The notes under the pieces: model-generated
Database searches by the model: none
The model's input: the letters and a program-made list of their open reading frames with translations, nothing else
Told to the model about the DNA's origin: nothing
Assembly: GCF_000382205.1 (NCBI RefSeq)
Contig: NZ_KB907794.1
Location: forward strand, 1-64,000
Length of the DNA stretch: 64,000 nt
Direction of reading: 5' to 3'
From: Dyadobacter beijingensis DSM 21582
GTDB taxonomy: Bacteria; Bacteroidota; Bacteroidia; Cytophagales; Spirosomataceae
Translations under genes and position numbers: made by a program
Shown here: in pieces, positions 50,382-59,374 of the stretch
Position numbering within the stretch: position 1 is the first letter of the stretch
How the letters are laid out: every line of letters starts with the position of its first letter

Positions 50382-52331
50382 CTAGATGAATGCTTTCAGT
50401 GACTCCGGATTGCGCATCGTATCGATATTAATGCACTTGGCCGGGTCCTGGCCCATGAGTATCCGTTTCATGGGCGCTTCCATCTTTTTGCCGTTGATCG
50501 TGTAGGGAATGTCGCTTACCTGCTCGATCGTGTCGGGCACGTGGCGCGGGCTGTACTGGGTGCGGAGCGTGTCCCGGATCTGGCCTTTCAGCTCGTCGGT
50601 GAGCTCCTTATCCTTTGCCAGGACGACAAATAGGGAAATCGTCCCCTCCCCGTTCGATTTTTCGAGGTAAACGGCGAGGCTATCCTTCACATCCGGGATA
50701 CTTTCTACGGCGCGGTAAATCTCCGCCGTACCAATCCGGACGCCGCCGCGGTTTAAGGTAGCGTCGGAGCGGCCGTAGATAATGACCGATTTCCGGTCGG
50801 TGATTTTGATCCAGTCGCCGTGCCGCCACACGTGCGGGTACATTTCGAAATAGCTGGAAAGGTATTTTTCGTCGTGGTCGTCGTTCCAGAAGTAAATAGG
50901 CATGGACGGCATCGGCTGTGTGATGACCATCTCTCCGAGCTCGTCGAGTACGGGCCTGCCATCCTCATCGAATGCCTCGATCCGGGCGCCGAGCATCCTG
51001 CATTGGATCTCCCCCGCATACACGGGCAGGAGCGGGCACCCGCCTACGAAGGCGCTGCACACATCCGTGCCGCCGCTCAGGGAGATGAGCCATACGTCTT
51101 TTTTGACCTGCTTATAAATCCATTCGAATGCTTCCGGCGGCAATGGCGAACCCGTGGAACCGATTGTTTCCAAATGGCCCAGCCGCTCGGAGGTAATGCT
51201 CACGCCGCTTTTCATGGAAGCGATAAAAAACGCGGCACCACTGCCAAAATGCGTAATCCGCGCTTTCTCGATCATGGTCCAGAGCACTTGCGACGACGGA
51301 TAGGCCGGCGCGCCGTCGTACAGCACCAGCGTTGCACCGCATAGTAGCGAACCCAATGCATAATTCCACATCATCCAGCCCGTAGTCGAATACCAGAAGT
51401 AGCGGTCGCCCGGTTTCACGTTCTGATGCAGCATCAGCGCTTTCATATGCTCGATGAGGCAGCCGCCGACGCTGTGGGTAATGGCTTTGGGCTTCGCGGT
51501 GGTACCGGAAGAATAAAGAATCCAGATCGGGTGATCGAACGGTACGGGTTCGAAGTCGATGCCGAAATGCTCGAAATGCAGAATGTCGTCCCAGGCAGTG
51601 AACCGGTCGGGGCGTGTTTCCGAGAAGATATTATTGAGCAAAACAGTATCCTTCACAGTGGGCAGCGATGCCGAAAGTTCCGCTGCAAACGAGGTAATGT
51701 CGTAAGTCCTGCCATTATATACGTAGCCATCTACCGTAAACAAAACCTTCGGCTCGATTTGCGAGAAGCGTTCGGTAATGGCAGGTTTGCCGAAATCGGG
51801 CGAGCACGACGACCATACGGCGCCTACCGCATTGGCAGCGAGGAATGCGACAACCGCTTCGGGTATATTGGGCAGCACGGCAGCTACCCGGTCGCCCGGT
51901 TTCACGCCCCGCTGTTTGAGCCAGGTCGAGACGGCGGCTACCTGCAGTTCGAGCGTTTCCCACGAGATTTCCGTCATTTCCGATCTTTCCGACTGGAATA
52001 CGAGCGCCGGACGGTCTTTGGTTTTGTTCCTGAAAATGTGCTCCGCGTAATTGAGCTTCGAGCGCGTGAACCAGCGTGTGCCGATGAGCCCGCTAATGGG
52101 ACGTTGCAGCACTTCGAGGTATAGATCGTGCGATTTGATATTGAAGTAATTCCAGAGACTTTCCCAGAAATCTTCCAGGTCGGTTACCGACCATTCCCAT
52201 AAATCGTGGTAGGAACGGAAATAGAGCCCTTTTTTGACAAACAGCCAGTCCATATACTTTTTGAGATTGGACTGTTCCAACAGGGTCCTTCCCGGTTTCC
52301 ACAAAGGTTGAACCTGCGCCTCAACTGACAT
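50382..52331 (-). CDS. Acetoacetate-CoA ligase
   Basis: This 649-residue AMP-forming enzyme activates acetoacetate to acetoacetyl-CoA, used in ketone-body or polyhydroxybutyrate metabolism. The A3 loop is YSSGTTAKPKAITH, the acyl pocket has WYSTTGWMMWNYALGSLL, the adenylate-binding motif is GRSDATLNRGGVRIGTAEIY and the C-terminal catalytic Lys lies in YTINGKKMEAPMKRIL. The long N-terminal domain opening with PLWKPG and WEWSVTDLEDFWES is diagnostic of acetoacetyl-CoA synthetase rather than acetyl-CoA synthetase. It is monocistronic, with no recognisable partner genes nearby. Confidence 0.94.
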   Translation of the reverse strand: MSVEAQVQPLWKPGRTLLEQSNLKKYMDWLFVKKGLYFRSYHDLWEWSVTDLEDFWESLWNYFNIKSHDLYLEVLQRPISGLIGTRWFTRSKLNYAEHIFRNKTKDRPALVFQSERSEMTEISWETLELQVAAVSTWLKQRGVKPGDRVAAVLPNIPEAVVAFLAANAVGAVWSSCSPDFGKPAITERFSQIEPKVLFTVDGYVYNGRTYDITSFAAELSASLPTVKDTVLLNNIFSETRPDRFTAWDDILHFEHFGIDFEPVPFDHPIWILYSSGTTAKPKAITHSVGGCLIEHMKALMLHQNVKPGDRYFWYSTTGWMMWNYALGSLLCGATLVLYDGAPAYPSSQVLWTMIEKARITHFGSGAAFFIASMKSGVSITSERLGHLETIGSTGSPLPPEAFEWIYKQVKKDVWLISLSGGTDVCSAFVGGCPLLPVYAGEIQCRMLGARIEAFDEDGRPVLDELGEMVITQPMPSMPIYFWNDDHDEKYLSSYFEMYPHVWRHGDWIKITDRKSVIIYGRSDATLNRGGVRIGTAEIYRAVESIPDVKDSLAVYLEKSNGEGTISLFVVLAKDKELTDELKGQIRDTLRTQYSPRHVPDTIEQVSDIPYTINGKKMEAPMKRILMGQDPAKCINIDTMRNPESLKAFI

Positions 52332-52465
52332 AATGCACTTGTTAATGAAGGTTTAGTTAGGGAAAACCGGCATTCCTGACCGGATTTTACCGATAGAACT
52401 TATAAACGTTTCCATATCACTTTTGACATAAACACTTTGAAAAATATTTACTCAAAAAAATCCCG

Positions 52466-52473
52466 TATCTTTG
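52466..52473 (+). promoter_or_regulatory. -7 element (TATCTTTG) and long leader of the RluB-like gene
   Basis: Exact TAnnTTTG match. Transcription from near 52480 gives a leader of about 150 bases before the ATG at 52632, unusually long for this window. I see no known riboswitch fold in it. Confidence 0.5.
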
Positions 52474-52631
52474 CAGGCTAAATTTTTCTAACACAAGTAC
52501 TCTGACCATCAGATACGTTGGCCAACCTGTTTTAGTGGCAATTCATACCATTTTGTGCGAATTAAGGCACTAATCGGTTACAAGGTAAATTTGTAAGAGG
52601 AAATAAATCCAGTAGTGATACTGCATTCCTG

Positions 52632-54380
52632 ATGAGAAACAGAAATAGTTCCAGAGGCGGCAATAGTGCCCGCCCGTCAGCCGGAGGCTCCAAAGGTGGA
52701 GGCGGCTTCTTCAAACGTGCAAAGCCGGAAGTTGAAAGCCGGTTTTCCAAGCCAAGCATCAAAAAATCAAGTCTGAAATTTTCCGCTTCCGACAACAAAG
52801 GCCAGAAAGCCCGCCCTAGTTTCGACCACGAAAAACCACGCGATGACCGCGGAGGGTTTTCCAAGCCGGGCTTCGGTAAGCCGGGCTTCTCCAAGCCGGG
52901 ATTCGACAAGCCGGGATTCTCCAAGCCGGGCTTCGAAAAGCCACGTTTCGACAAACCGCGCTTCGACAAACCAGGCTACGGCAAGCCCGATTTCAAAAAA
53001 TACGGTTCCGATAACGGGGGCAATGAGCGCCCGTTCCGCGGCGGAGATCGTGGAGGCGACAGAAAGCCTTTTGGCGACCGTCCGGAAAGACCGGGATTCA
53101 GCGGAGATCGTAACCGCGAATTTAAACCGCGCTTCGACCGTGACAATGACGAGCGCGAGTTCCGCCCACGCCCCGACAGAGATTCACGCGAGTTCAAACC
53201 ACGTGGCGACAGAGATCATGGCGACCGCGAGTTCAAACCACGGAGCGACAGGGATCATGGCGACCGTGAGTTCAAACCACGTGGCGACAGAGACAATGCT
53301 GACCGCGAGTTCAAACCACGGAGCGACAGGGATCATGGCGACCGCGAGTTCAAACCACGGAGCGACAGGGATCATGGCGACCGCGAGTTCAAACCACGTT
53401 TCGAAAGGGATAATGGTGATCGCGGGTCAAGATCGGAAAGACCCGATCAATCCAGGCCGGCACGTTCGTTCGACCGTAACGAAGGTTCTTTTAAAAAAAA
53501 AGACGATAGGGACGAAAACTCCTACCGCTCCCGGTTTCAGGATGACGAAGAACAAGACCGCAGCGGGTTGGAAAGACGAGTAGGACGGTACGAAACCGCA
53601 CCGCGCTACAATCTTGACAGCTACGAGCATAAACGGAAGCCTTCGGCAAGACAGAAAGATAAGGAGGAAACCGACGAGATCCGTCTCAACCGCTACATCG
53701 CGAATGCGGGCATTTGCTCGCGCCGCGAGGCCGACGACCTCATTTCTTCCGGCCAGATTTCGGTGAATGGCAAGATCATCACCGAAATGGGTTACAAGGT
53801 ACGCCCTACCGACGTGGTGAAATACGGCAAGAAGGCATTGAACCCGGAAAAAATGGTGTATATCCTCATTAACAAACCAAAGGATTACATTACGACCACC
53901 GACGATCCCGAAGAGCGGAAAACCGTACTCGACCTCATCGCAGGAGCATGCTCGGAGCGTGTTTACCCCGTAGGTCGCCTCGACCGCAATACGACCGGTT
54001 TGCTATTGCTCACCAACGACGGCGAACTGGCTGAGAAGCTGACGCACCCGTCGAGCGGTATCAAGAAGATTTACCAGGCGGAGCTTGATAAGCCGATTGC
54101 CACGGAGGATTTCGAAGCATTAAAACGCGGTGTCGAACTCGAAGACGGATTTATCCGTCCCGACGAAGTGGGTATTGTCACACCCGATGCATTCGTCGTG
54201 GGATTGGAAATCCACAGCGGCCGCAACCGCATCGTGCGCCGGATGTTCGAGCATTTGGGCTACGAAGTGCAGAAACTCGACCGCACCGTTTTCGCAGGTT
54301 TGAACAAAAAAGACCTGCCCCGCGGCAAATGGCGTTTCCTGAGCGAGAAAGAGGTGATTAAATTGAAGTTTTTGCTGTAA
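52632..54380 (+). CDS. RluB/RsuA-type rRNA pseudouridine synthase with a long repeat-rich N-terminal arm
   Basis: This is a 582-residue protein. Residues about 350-582 form the enzyme: an S4 RNA-binding domain (IRLNRYIANAGICSRREADD) and the pseudouridine synthase domain with the catalytic Asp in GRLDRNTTGLLLLTNDGE. HSGRNRIVRRMFEHLG and LPRGKWRFLSE near the end are typical of RluB/RsuA, which modify 23S or 16S rRNA. The first 340 residues are low complexity: nine five-residue units of the type GFSKP (52854-52988), a Gly/Arg stretch, then units of REFKPRSDRDHGD. The arm is probably disordered and RNA-binding, as in RGG-type proteins. Arm length is well beyond the usual. Confidence 0.93.
   Translation: MRNRNSSRGGNSARPSAGGSKGGGGFFKRAKPEVESRFSKPSIKKSSLKFSASDNKGQKARPSFDHEKPRDDRGGFSKPGFGKPGFSKPGFDKPGFSKPGFEKPRFDKPRFDKPGYGKPDFKKYGSDNGGNERPFRGGDRGGDRKPFGDRPERPGFSGDRNREFKPRFDRDNDEREFRPRPDRDSREFKPRGDRDHGDREFKPRSDRDHGDREFKPRGDRDNADREFKPRSDRDHGDREFKPRSDRDHGDREFKPRFERDNGDRGSRSERPDQSRPARSFDRNEGSFKKKDDRDENSYRSRFQDDEEQDRSGLERRVGRYETAPRYNLDSYEHKRKPSARQKDKEETDEIRLNRYIANAGICSRREADDLISSGQISVNGKIITEMGYKVRPTDVVKYGKKALNPEKMVYILINKPKDYITTTDDPEERKTVLDLIAGACSERVYPVGRLDRNTTGLLLLTNDGELAEKLTHPSSGIKKIYQAELDKPIATEDFEALKRGVELEDGFIRPDEVGIVTPDAFVVGLEIHSGRNRIVRRMFEHLGYEVQKLDRTVFAGLNKKDLPRGKWRFLSEKEVIKLKFLL
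52854..52988 (+). repeat. Nine tandem 15-bp repeats (GFxKP coding)
   Basis: Nine in-frame units of 15 bases code for GFSKP, GFGKP, GFDKP, GFEKP, RFDKP and GYGKP variants. The first six are nearly identical in DNA; the last three have diverged. Confidence 0.85.
53187..53420 (+). repeat. Six tandem 39-bp repeats (REFKPRSDRDHGD coding)
   Basis: Six in-frame units of 39 bases start at 53187, 53226, 53265, 53304, 53343 and 53382. Units 2, 4 and 5 are identical and the others differ at a few positions. Two shorter degenerate units lie just upstream (53112-53186). The unit length is a multiple of three, so copy-number change keeps the frame. Confidence 0.9.
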
Positions 54381-54401
54381 AAGCAAGGTATTATAAGCAA
54401 G

Positions 54402-54440
54402 AAGGGCTGCGATGACGATCACCGCAGCCCTTTCTTTATG
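54402..54440 (+). terminator. Terminator after the RluB-like gene
   Basis: AAGGGCTGCG (54402-54411) pairs with CGCAGCCCTT (54423-54432), followed by TCTTTATG. It lies between convergent genes. Confidence 0.8.
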
Positions 54441-54452
54441 CTTTCAACTGAA

Positions 54453-55985
54453 TTACAACCTGAATCCGAATGAGTAGATATCGTAAGGGGCATCCGGGTA
54501 AAGTCCTTCGAACTGTACCATCGATTCTTCCTTACCGGCGATTGCTGCTTCAAACTCCTTCACGGTTTTCACAGCCTTGCCATTCACTTTGGTAATGATG
54601 AAGCCTTCTTCCACCTGCGAGCGGGCGAATTTGCCGCCTTCGATCGAGAGTACCTTGACACCGCCATCGATTTTATAACGTGATAATCTTTGTTTTTCCT
54701 GATCCGTCAGGTTACCGAACTGCGCGCCGAGCGAGATCATCACCGCCGCCGATTCGTCGCGTTTGATGATTTCGGAACCGCCTGTGCGGTTGCGCAATGT
54801 AATGCTCAGGTCTTTCTCCTTACCATCGCGGTTGACGGTCACATTCACTTTGTCGCCAGGCTTGTGCAAGCCGATCGACTGCTGCAATTCAGGGATCGAA
54901 TGGATATTCATTCCGTCCACTTTCACGATCACGTCGCCTTTGGCTACTCCGCCAGCTTTCGCTGCGCTGTTTTCGGTGAAATCACGCACGTACACGCCGT
55001 CATTGACTTTCACACCATATTCTTCGGCTTTTCTGCTATCGAGGTCGTCCAGGGAAATACCCAGGTAGCCACGCTGTACATTACCGAATTTGATCAGGTC
55101 GCTCGATACTTTCTTCACAATGCTCGAAGGCACGGCGAATGCATAGCCCGCGAAGCTGCCTGTCGGGCTGGCGATGGCGGTATTGATACCGATCAGCTCG
55201 CCTTTGAGGTTCACCAATGCACCGCCACTATTACCGGGGTTCACGACAGCGTCAGTTTGAATAAACGATTCCAGCGGGGAGTCGCCGGCTGCGGCTGCGG
55301 TTGGCTGCATCTGATTACGGCGCGACTGGCCGATAATGCCCAATCCACGGCCTTTTGCGCTTACGATACCCGCTGTTACAGTAGATTCGAGGTTGAAAGG
55401 GTTACCAACGGCCACTACCCACTCTCCTACTTTCACCGCGTCGGAATTGCCCAGCGTTACGGCCGGCAGGTCTTTACCTTCGATTTTGATCACCGCAATG
55501 TCGGTAGAAGGGTCGGTACCGATCACCTTTGCGCGAAATTTGCTTTTATTATGCAAAGTTACTTCCAGCTCCTGCGCGCCTTCCACCACGTGGTTATTCG
55601 TCACAATGTAGCCGTCGTTGGTAATGATTACGCCCGAGCCGGTTGCTTCGGACTGCTGCGGGCCGCGCGGGCTGCCGAAATCATCTCCGAAGAAATCACG
55701 GAAAATGTCGGGAATCTGCTGCTGGCCGCGGGAAGACTGTCTTGTACTGGTGGATTTAATGTGGACTACCGTTGGCGTGGTAGCCTCAGCCGCATATACG
55801 AAATCTCCCGGCGCACCCGCAGGAGCACCTGCCGATGTAAAACGTGCTATATTTTCGGAACCTGCTTCTTTGAAAATTACATCTCTATCATGATCAGGGC
55901 CAAGTAGTTTGAGGCCAGCTATGGTTGACGCGCTTGAAATCAACCCAACCAACACCAAACCTTTCCAATTTGTTTTCATAGACAT
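54453..55985 (-). CDS. Periplasmic serine protease, Do/HtrA (DegP) family
   Basis: This 510-residue protein has an N-terminal hydrophobic segment (LVLVGLISSASTIAGL), signal or anchor. The trypsin-like domain has the triad His in VTNNHVVEGAQ, Asp in DPSTDIAVIKIE and Ser in NPGNSGGALVN. Two PDZ domains follow (GYLGISLDDLDSRKAEEYGV and the C-terminal half). It degrades or refolds damaged envelope proteins. A Gln/Arg-rich LA-loop-like insert (SSRGQQQIPDIFRDFFGDDF) lies before the His. ATGs at 55985 and 55979 are both possible; the choice changes only two residues. Confidence 0.95.
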   Translation of the reverse strand: MSMKTNWKGLVLVGLISSASTIAGLKLLGPDHDRDVIFKEAGSENIARFTSAGAPAGAPGDFVYAAEATTPTVVHIKSTSTRQSSRGQQQIPDIFRDFFGDDFGSPRGPQQSEATGSGVIITNDGYIVTNNHVVEGAQELEVTLHNKSKFRAKVIGTDPSTDIAVIKIEGKDLPAVTLGNSDAVKVGEWVVAVGNPFNLESTVTAGIVSAKGRGLGIIGQSRRNQMQPTAAAAGDSPLESFIQTDAVVNPGNSGGALVNLKGELIGINTAIASPTGSFAGYAFAVPSSIVKKVSSDLIKFGNVQRGYLGISLDDLDSRKAEEYGVKVNDGVYVRDFTENSAAKAGGVAKGDVIVKVDGMNIHSIPELQQSIGLHKPGDKVNVTVNRDGKEKDLSITLRNRTGGSEIIKRDESAAVMISLGAQFGNLTDQEKQRLSRYKIDGGVKVLSIEGGKFARSQVEEGFIITKVNGKAVKTVKEFEAAIAGKEESMVQFEGLYPDAPYDIYSFGFRL

Positions 55986-56132
55986 ATGTTGGGGTTATAT
56001 TTTTATGGACAAATAACGCAAATCGATCAACAAATTATTCCCGTCGTGGATTCGTTTAACATCTTTTAACAAAGATATTCCATTTGGGAATTTACTAAAA
56101 TATCCTGCCACGGGATTATCCTCCGGCGCTCA

Positions 56133-56163
56133 TAAAAAAGGCGTTATCCCAACGAATAACGCC
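56133..56163 (-). terminator. Terminator after the Hsp20 gene
   Basis: GGCGTTAT (56140-56147) pairs with ATAACGCC (56156-56163). On the minus strand a run of T follows. Confidence 0.8.
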
Positions 56164-56183
56164 CATCATGCAGGTCAGTCCGG

Positions 56184-56612
56184 TTAAGCGATTTCGATCA
56201 CGCGGGCTGGTTTTTCTTTCGCCTCCTCCCTTTTAGGCAGTGCGATGCTCAGAATGCCATCGGCATAGTTAGCTTCGATTTTATCGCCATCCACGGTGTT
56301 AGGCAAGGTGAAGGTCCTTTGGAAAGAGTTATATTTAAATTCTTTCCGGGTATACTTTTCGTTTTTCTCTTCTTCTTTCACCTCTTTCTCAGCCGAAATG
56401 GTCAGTTGATTTTTTTCGAGGTTCAATTTGAAGTCGGATTTTTGAAGGCCGGGAGCCGCTACTTCGATGCGGAACCCTTCTTGACTTTCAACCACGTTCA
56501 CAGCGGGGACGGTGCCTGCGAACGCAGGAGCATTGTATTCGTTGAAAAGGTCTTTACCAAAAAATCCATTCAAATAAGAAGGTGCTGCGAAATGTTTGAC
56601 TAACGTGCTCAT
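56184..56612 (-). CDS. Small heat shock protein, Hsp20/alpha-crystallin family
   Basis: This 142-residue cytoplasmic chaperone has the alpha-crystallin domain at about residues 35-135: VNVVESQEGFRIEVAAPGLQ, then NQLTISAEKE and FQRTFTLPNTVDGDKIEANY. The C-terminal IxI/V-like anchor is in RVIEIA, and YADGILSIALPKRE shows the conserved A-x-G-x-L. It holds unfolding proteins during stress. The 235-base upstream spacer contains a TAATTTTG element (minus strand, 56748-56741) but no visible CIRCE-like inverted repeat. Confidence 0.95.
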   Translation of the reverse strand: MSTLVKHFAAPSYLNGFFGKDLFNEYNAPAFAGTVPAVNVVESQEGFRIEVAAPGLQKSDFKLNLEKNQLTISAEKEVKEEEKNEKYTRKEFKYNSFQRTFTLPNTVDGDKIEANYADGILSIALPKREEAKEKPARVIEIA

Positions 56613-56740
56613 TGCTATAAGGTTTTGTTTTTAGTTTTTCAGTTTTCTAACCGTTGCGGTTATGCCCTCTGTGTAACAACTTCCGTTCCGGGCTAAAAAA
56701 AACATAAAATAAGCGACAAAATGACCGATTTTTGCAAAAT

Positions 56741-56748
56741 CAAAATTA
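56741..56748 (-). promoter_or_regulatory. -7 element (TAATTTTG on the minus strand) upstream of Hsp20
   Basis: CAAAATTA on the plus strand is an exact TAnnTTTG in reverse, about 130 bases before the Hsp20 ATG. This would make a long leader; the distance lowers confidence. Confidence 0.35.
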
Positions 56749-56847
56749 GAGTACCGACAAAATGGCTGCATTTGAGCTAACAAAATGCCAAAAACACCAT
56801 CAGCCCATTGGAACACCAATGAGCGATAACTATTCAATAAGGACTGG

Positions 56848-57594
56848 TTATTTTAATTCAAGAATGGTGCAAGCCTGTTCCGACGCGGATTGCTCGGCTT
56901 TTTTCTTTGTAAAGCCATTGCCGATCGCAAACGGCTCGTCGTTCACCAGGATCTGGGAAATGAATTCGCGGTGATGGCGCGTACCCCGTTCTTCGAGTAT
57001 TTCAAAGCGGATTTCCTTCCCTTCGCGCTGCGCCCATTCGATGATGAGGCTCTTGAAGTTCACATTGTTCTGGATAATGCTGTCCAGATCGTAATGCGTA
57101 ATGAGCTTGCTGATAATGAAGGTCCGCGTGAAACGGAACCCTTTGTCGAGGTAAATGGCACCCACGAATGCTTCGAGCGCATCCCCGTACATGGAAGAGC
57201 GCGGCGACATACCGCGGCGGTTCCCGTCGTATTCGATGAGGCGGTCGAGGCCCAGCTTGCGTGAAATCTGGTTCAACGATTCGCGGTTTACGATACGTGA
57301 GCGGATTTCGGTAAGGAAGCCTTCGTCCTTGTAGGGATATTTGGTAAAAAGAAATTCTGCTACCACCATGCCCAGCACTGCATCACCGAGGTATTCCAAA
57401 CGCTCGTTCGACTCCCTGAAACCCTTGATAGCGGTTTCGCGGGAAGCGGAAGTATGCCTGAAAGCCAGCTGATAAACGCCGAGATTGGAAGGCTTGTCGC
57501 CTATAACATGCGCAATCGACTCCTTAAATTTTTTATCCTCAGCAGTTCCACTCCTGAACAGGGAAAGTATCGGTATAAGAATTCGTTTTGCCAA
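56848..57594 (-). CDS. rnc: Ribonuclease III
   Basis: This 248-residue double-strand RNA endonuclease processes rRNA and mRNA. The RNase III signature NERLEYLGDAVLGMVVAEFL is present with its catalytic Glu and Asp, and the second metal-binding block is DALEAFVGAIYLDKG. The C-terminal double-strand RNA-binding domain ends GNGFTKKKAEQSASEQA. It starts 14 bases after fabF, in the classic acpP-fabF-rnc operon order. Confidence 0.96.
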   Translation of the reverse strand: MAKRILIPILSLFRSGTAEDKKFKESIAHVIGDKPSNLGVYQLAFRHTSASRETAIKGFRESNERLEYLGDAVLGMVVAEFLFTKYPYKDEGFLTEIRSRIVNRESLNQISRKLGLDRLIEYDGNRRGMSPRSSMYGDALEAFVGAIYLDKGFRFTRTFIISKLITHYDLDSIIQNNVNFKSLIIEWAQREGKEIRFEILEERGTRHHREFISQILVNDEPFAIGNGFTKKKAEQSASEQACTILELK

Positions 57595-57608
57595 TGGTAG
57601 AGAATTAA

Positions 57609-58862
57609 TCAGTCTTCATACTTTTTGAAAACGACTGACGCATTATGACCTCCGAAACCGAAAGTATTGCTCAAAGCGACATTTACGCGACGTTTTTCCG
57701 CTTTATTGAAGGTAAGCTTCAACCGGGGGTTGATTTCCGGATCGTCGGTGAAATGGTTAATGGTAGGCGGCACGACCTGGTCTTTGATCGCCATGATACA
57801 GGCGGCAGCTTCAATCGCTCCTGCTCCTCCCAATAAATGCCCTGTCATCGATTTCGTAGAGCTGATATTCAGATCATATGCATGCTCGCCGAAGAATTTT
57901 TCTATGGCTTTGATCTCCTGCGGATCACCGATCGGGGTAGATGTACCGTGCGTGTTGATGTAATCGATTTCCTCAGGCTTGATACCTGCATTTTCGATTG
58001 CATTTTTCATTACAATGTAAGCCCCCAACCCTTCCGGGTGCGGCGCGGTGATGTGATAGGCGTCGGACGACATGCCTGCACCGATCATTTCGGCGTAAAT
58101 CTTGGCCCCGCGTGCTTTCGCATGTTCGAGTTCTTCCAAAATAATTGCCGCTCCACCTTCTCCAAGCACGAAACCGTCACGGTCCTTGTCGTAAGGGCGC
58201 GAGGCAGTTTCAGGCGAATCGTTTCTTTCGGACAATGCTTTCAATGCATTGAAACCACCCACACCGGCAATCGTCACCGCCGCTTCCGAACCGCCGGAGA
58301 TACACACATTCATCAAACCGAGTTTGATGTAGTTGAATGCGTCGATCAATGCGTTGGTAGCCGAAGCGCAGGCCGATACCGTGATAAAATTGGGTCCCCG
58401 GAAACCATACCGGATCGACAGTACGCCCGAAGCGCTGTCCACGATCATTTTCGGGATAAAGAAAGGATTGAAGCGGGGAGTTCTGCCGTTCTCGGAGAAG
58501 TTCATCACTTCTTCCTCGAAAGTTTTGAGGCCACCGATACCGGAGCCCCAAATTACACCGGCTTTGTCGAGATCAAGCGTATCTGCGTCAAAGCCGGCGT
58601 CCTTCATCGCTTCATCAGCCGCGATGACGGCATACTGTGTAAAGGGGTCCATTTTACGGGCTTCTTGCCGGGGGATGTAATTCGTAACGTCCAGGCCTTT
58701 TACCTCACACGCAAAACGGGTACGAAACTTTTCAGCGTCGAACCGCGTGATGGGGGCTGCACCGCTTACGCCTGCAACCAGATTTGACCAAAAGGTAGGA
58801 ACATCATTGCCAACGGGCGTCAAAGCGCCCATTCCTGTAATTACAACTCGCTTAAAACTCAT
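57609..58862 (-). CDS. fabF: 3-oxoacyl-ACP synthase II FabF
   Basis: This 417-residue condensing enzyme extends acyl-ACP with malonyl-ACP. It opens with VVITGMGALTPVGND. The active-site Cys is in TVSACASATNALID, with the two His in INTHGTSTPIGD and MTGHLLGGAGAIEAA, and the C-terminal FGFGGHNASVVF is conserved. Length is normal. It lies 43 bases after acpP and 14 before rnc on the same strand, clearly one operon driven by the promoter at 59173-59206. Confidence 0.97.
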   Translation of the reverse strand: MSFKRVVITGMGALTPVGNDVPTFWSNLVAGVSGAAPITRFDAEKFRTRFACEVKGLDVTNYIPRQEARKMDPFTQYAVIAADEAMKDAGFDADTLDLDKAGVIWGSGIGGLKTFEEEVMNFSENGRTPRFNPFFIPKMIVDSASGVLSIRYGFRGPNFITVSACASATNALIDAFNYIKLGLMNVCISGGSEAAVTIAGVGGFNALKALSERNDSPETASRPYDKDRDGFVLGEGGAAIILEELEHAKARGAKIYAEMIGAGMSSDAYHITAPHPEGLGAYIVMKNAIENAGIKPEEIDYINTHGTSTPIGDPQEIKAIEKFFGEHAYDLNISSTKSMTGHLLGGAGAIEAAACIMAIKDQVVPPTINHFTDDPEINPRLKLTFNKAEKRRVNVALSNTFGFGGHNASVVFKKYED

Positions 58863-58905
58863 AAAATTGGGACAGAAATAGAAGATTGTACTGGTAAAAA
58901 CCGGA

Positions 58906-59142
58906 TTACTTCACGTTTTCTTCCAGATATGCAACAGCCTGACCAACTGTACCGATGTTCTCTGCCTGATCGTCAGGGATAGAAAGATTGAATTCTTTTT
59001 CGAATTCCATAATCAATTCAACGGTGTCTAGAGAGTCCGCTCCCAAGTCGTTCTGGAAGTTTGCTTCCGGTGTAACCTCCGACTCTTCAACGCCGAGTTT
59101 TTCGACGATAATTTGCTTAACTCTTTCTGCAATTGCTGACAT
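58906..59142 (-). CDS. acpP: Acyl carrier protein
   Basis: This 78-residue acidic helical protein carries growing acyl chains on a phosphopantetheine arm. The attachment Ser is in GADSLDTVELIM, and the full pattern from VKQIIVEKLGVEESEVTPEA to AVAYLEENVK is standard. It is the first gene of acpP-fabF-rnc. A full promoter lies 30-65 bases upstream. Confidence 0.98.
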   Translation of the reverse strand: MSAIAERVKQIIVEKLGVEESEVTPEANFQNDLGADSLDTVELIMEFEKEFNLSIPDDQAENIGTVGQAVAYLEENVK

Positions 59143-59172
59143 TTTATAATCACTTTTTGGTTAAAATCGCCA

Positions 59173-59206
59173 CAAAGAAAGATATTTCAGTTCACTTTTT
59201 CAAAAA
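59173..59206 (-). promoter_or_regulatory. Promoter of the acpP-fabF-rnc operon
   Basis: On the minus strand a TTTTTG element (to 59201) is followed after exactly 20 bases by TTTCTTTG (59180-59173). The -7 element is the same variant as at rpsU. Confidence 0.6.
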
Positions 59207-59374
59207 TTTTTTAAACGGACCTTTTTATTGCACAATCCGTGTTTAAAATAAAAAAAAGCAGGAAATCAGCCTTTTAGAAGCATTTGATTTTAAGAAATAT
59301 CCTCACTACAAAGAGAACGTTACGGATAGCCGTACATTCGCAAAACATTTATCAATATCTATACCAACACCAGT

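Noticed and set aside
52562..52969. Minus-strand frame with a Gly/Leu/Pro repeat protein
   Set aside because: It is the antisense image of the 15-bp repeats in the RluB-like gene.
53187..53420. CRISPR array
   Set aside because: The 39-bp units are directly adjacent with no unique spacers, and they lie in frame inside a coding gene.
56631..56837. 68-codon minus-strand frame upstream of Hsp20
   Set aside because: It covers the likely Hsp20 promoter region and has no recognisable features.
56613..56847. CIRCE-type heat-shock operator before Hsp20
   Set aside because: I looked for a 9-9-9 inverted repeat and saw none.
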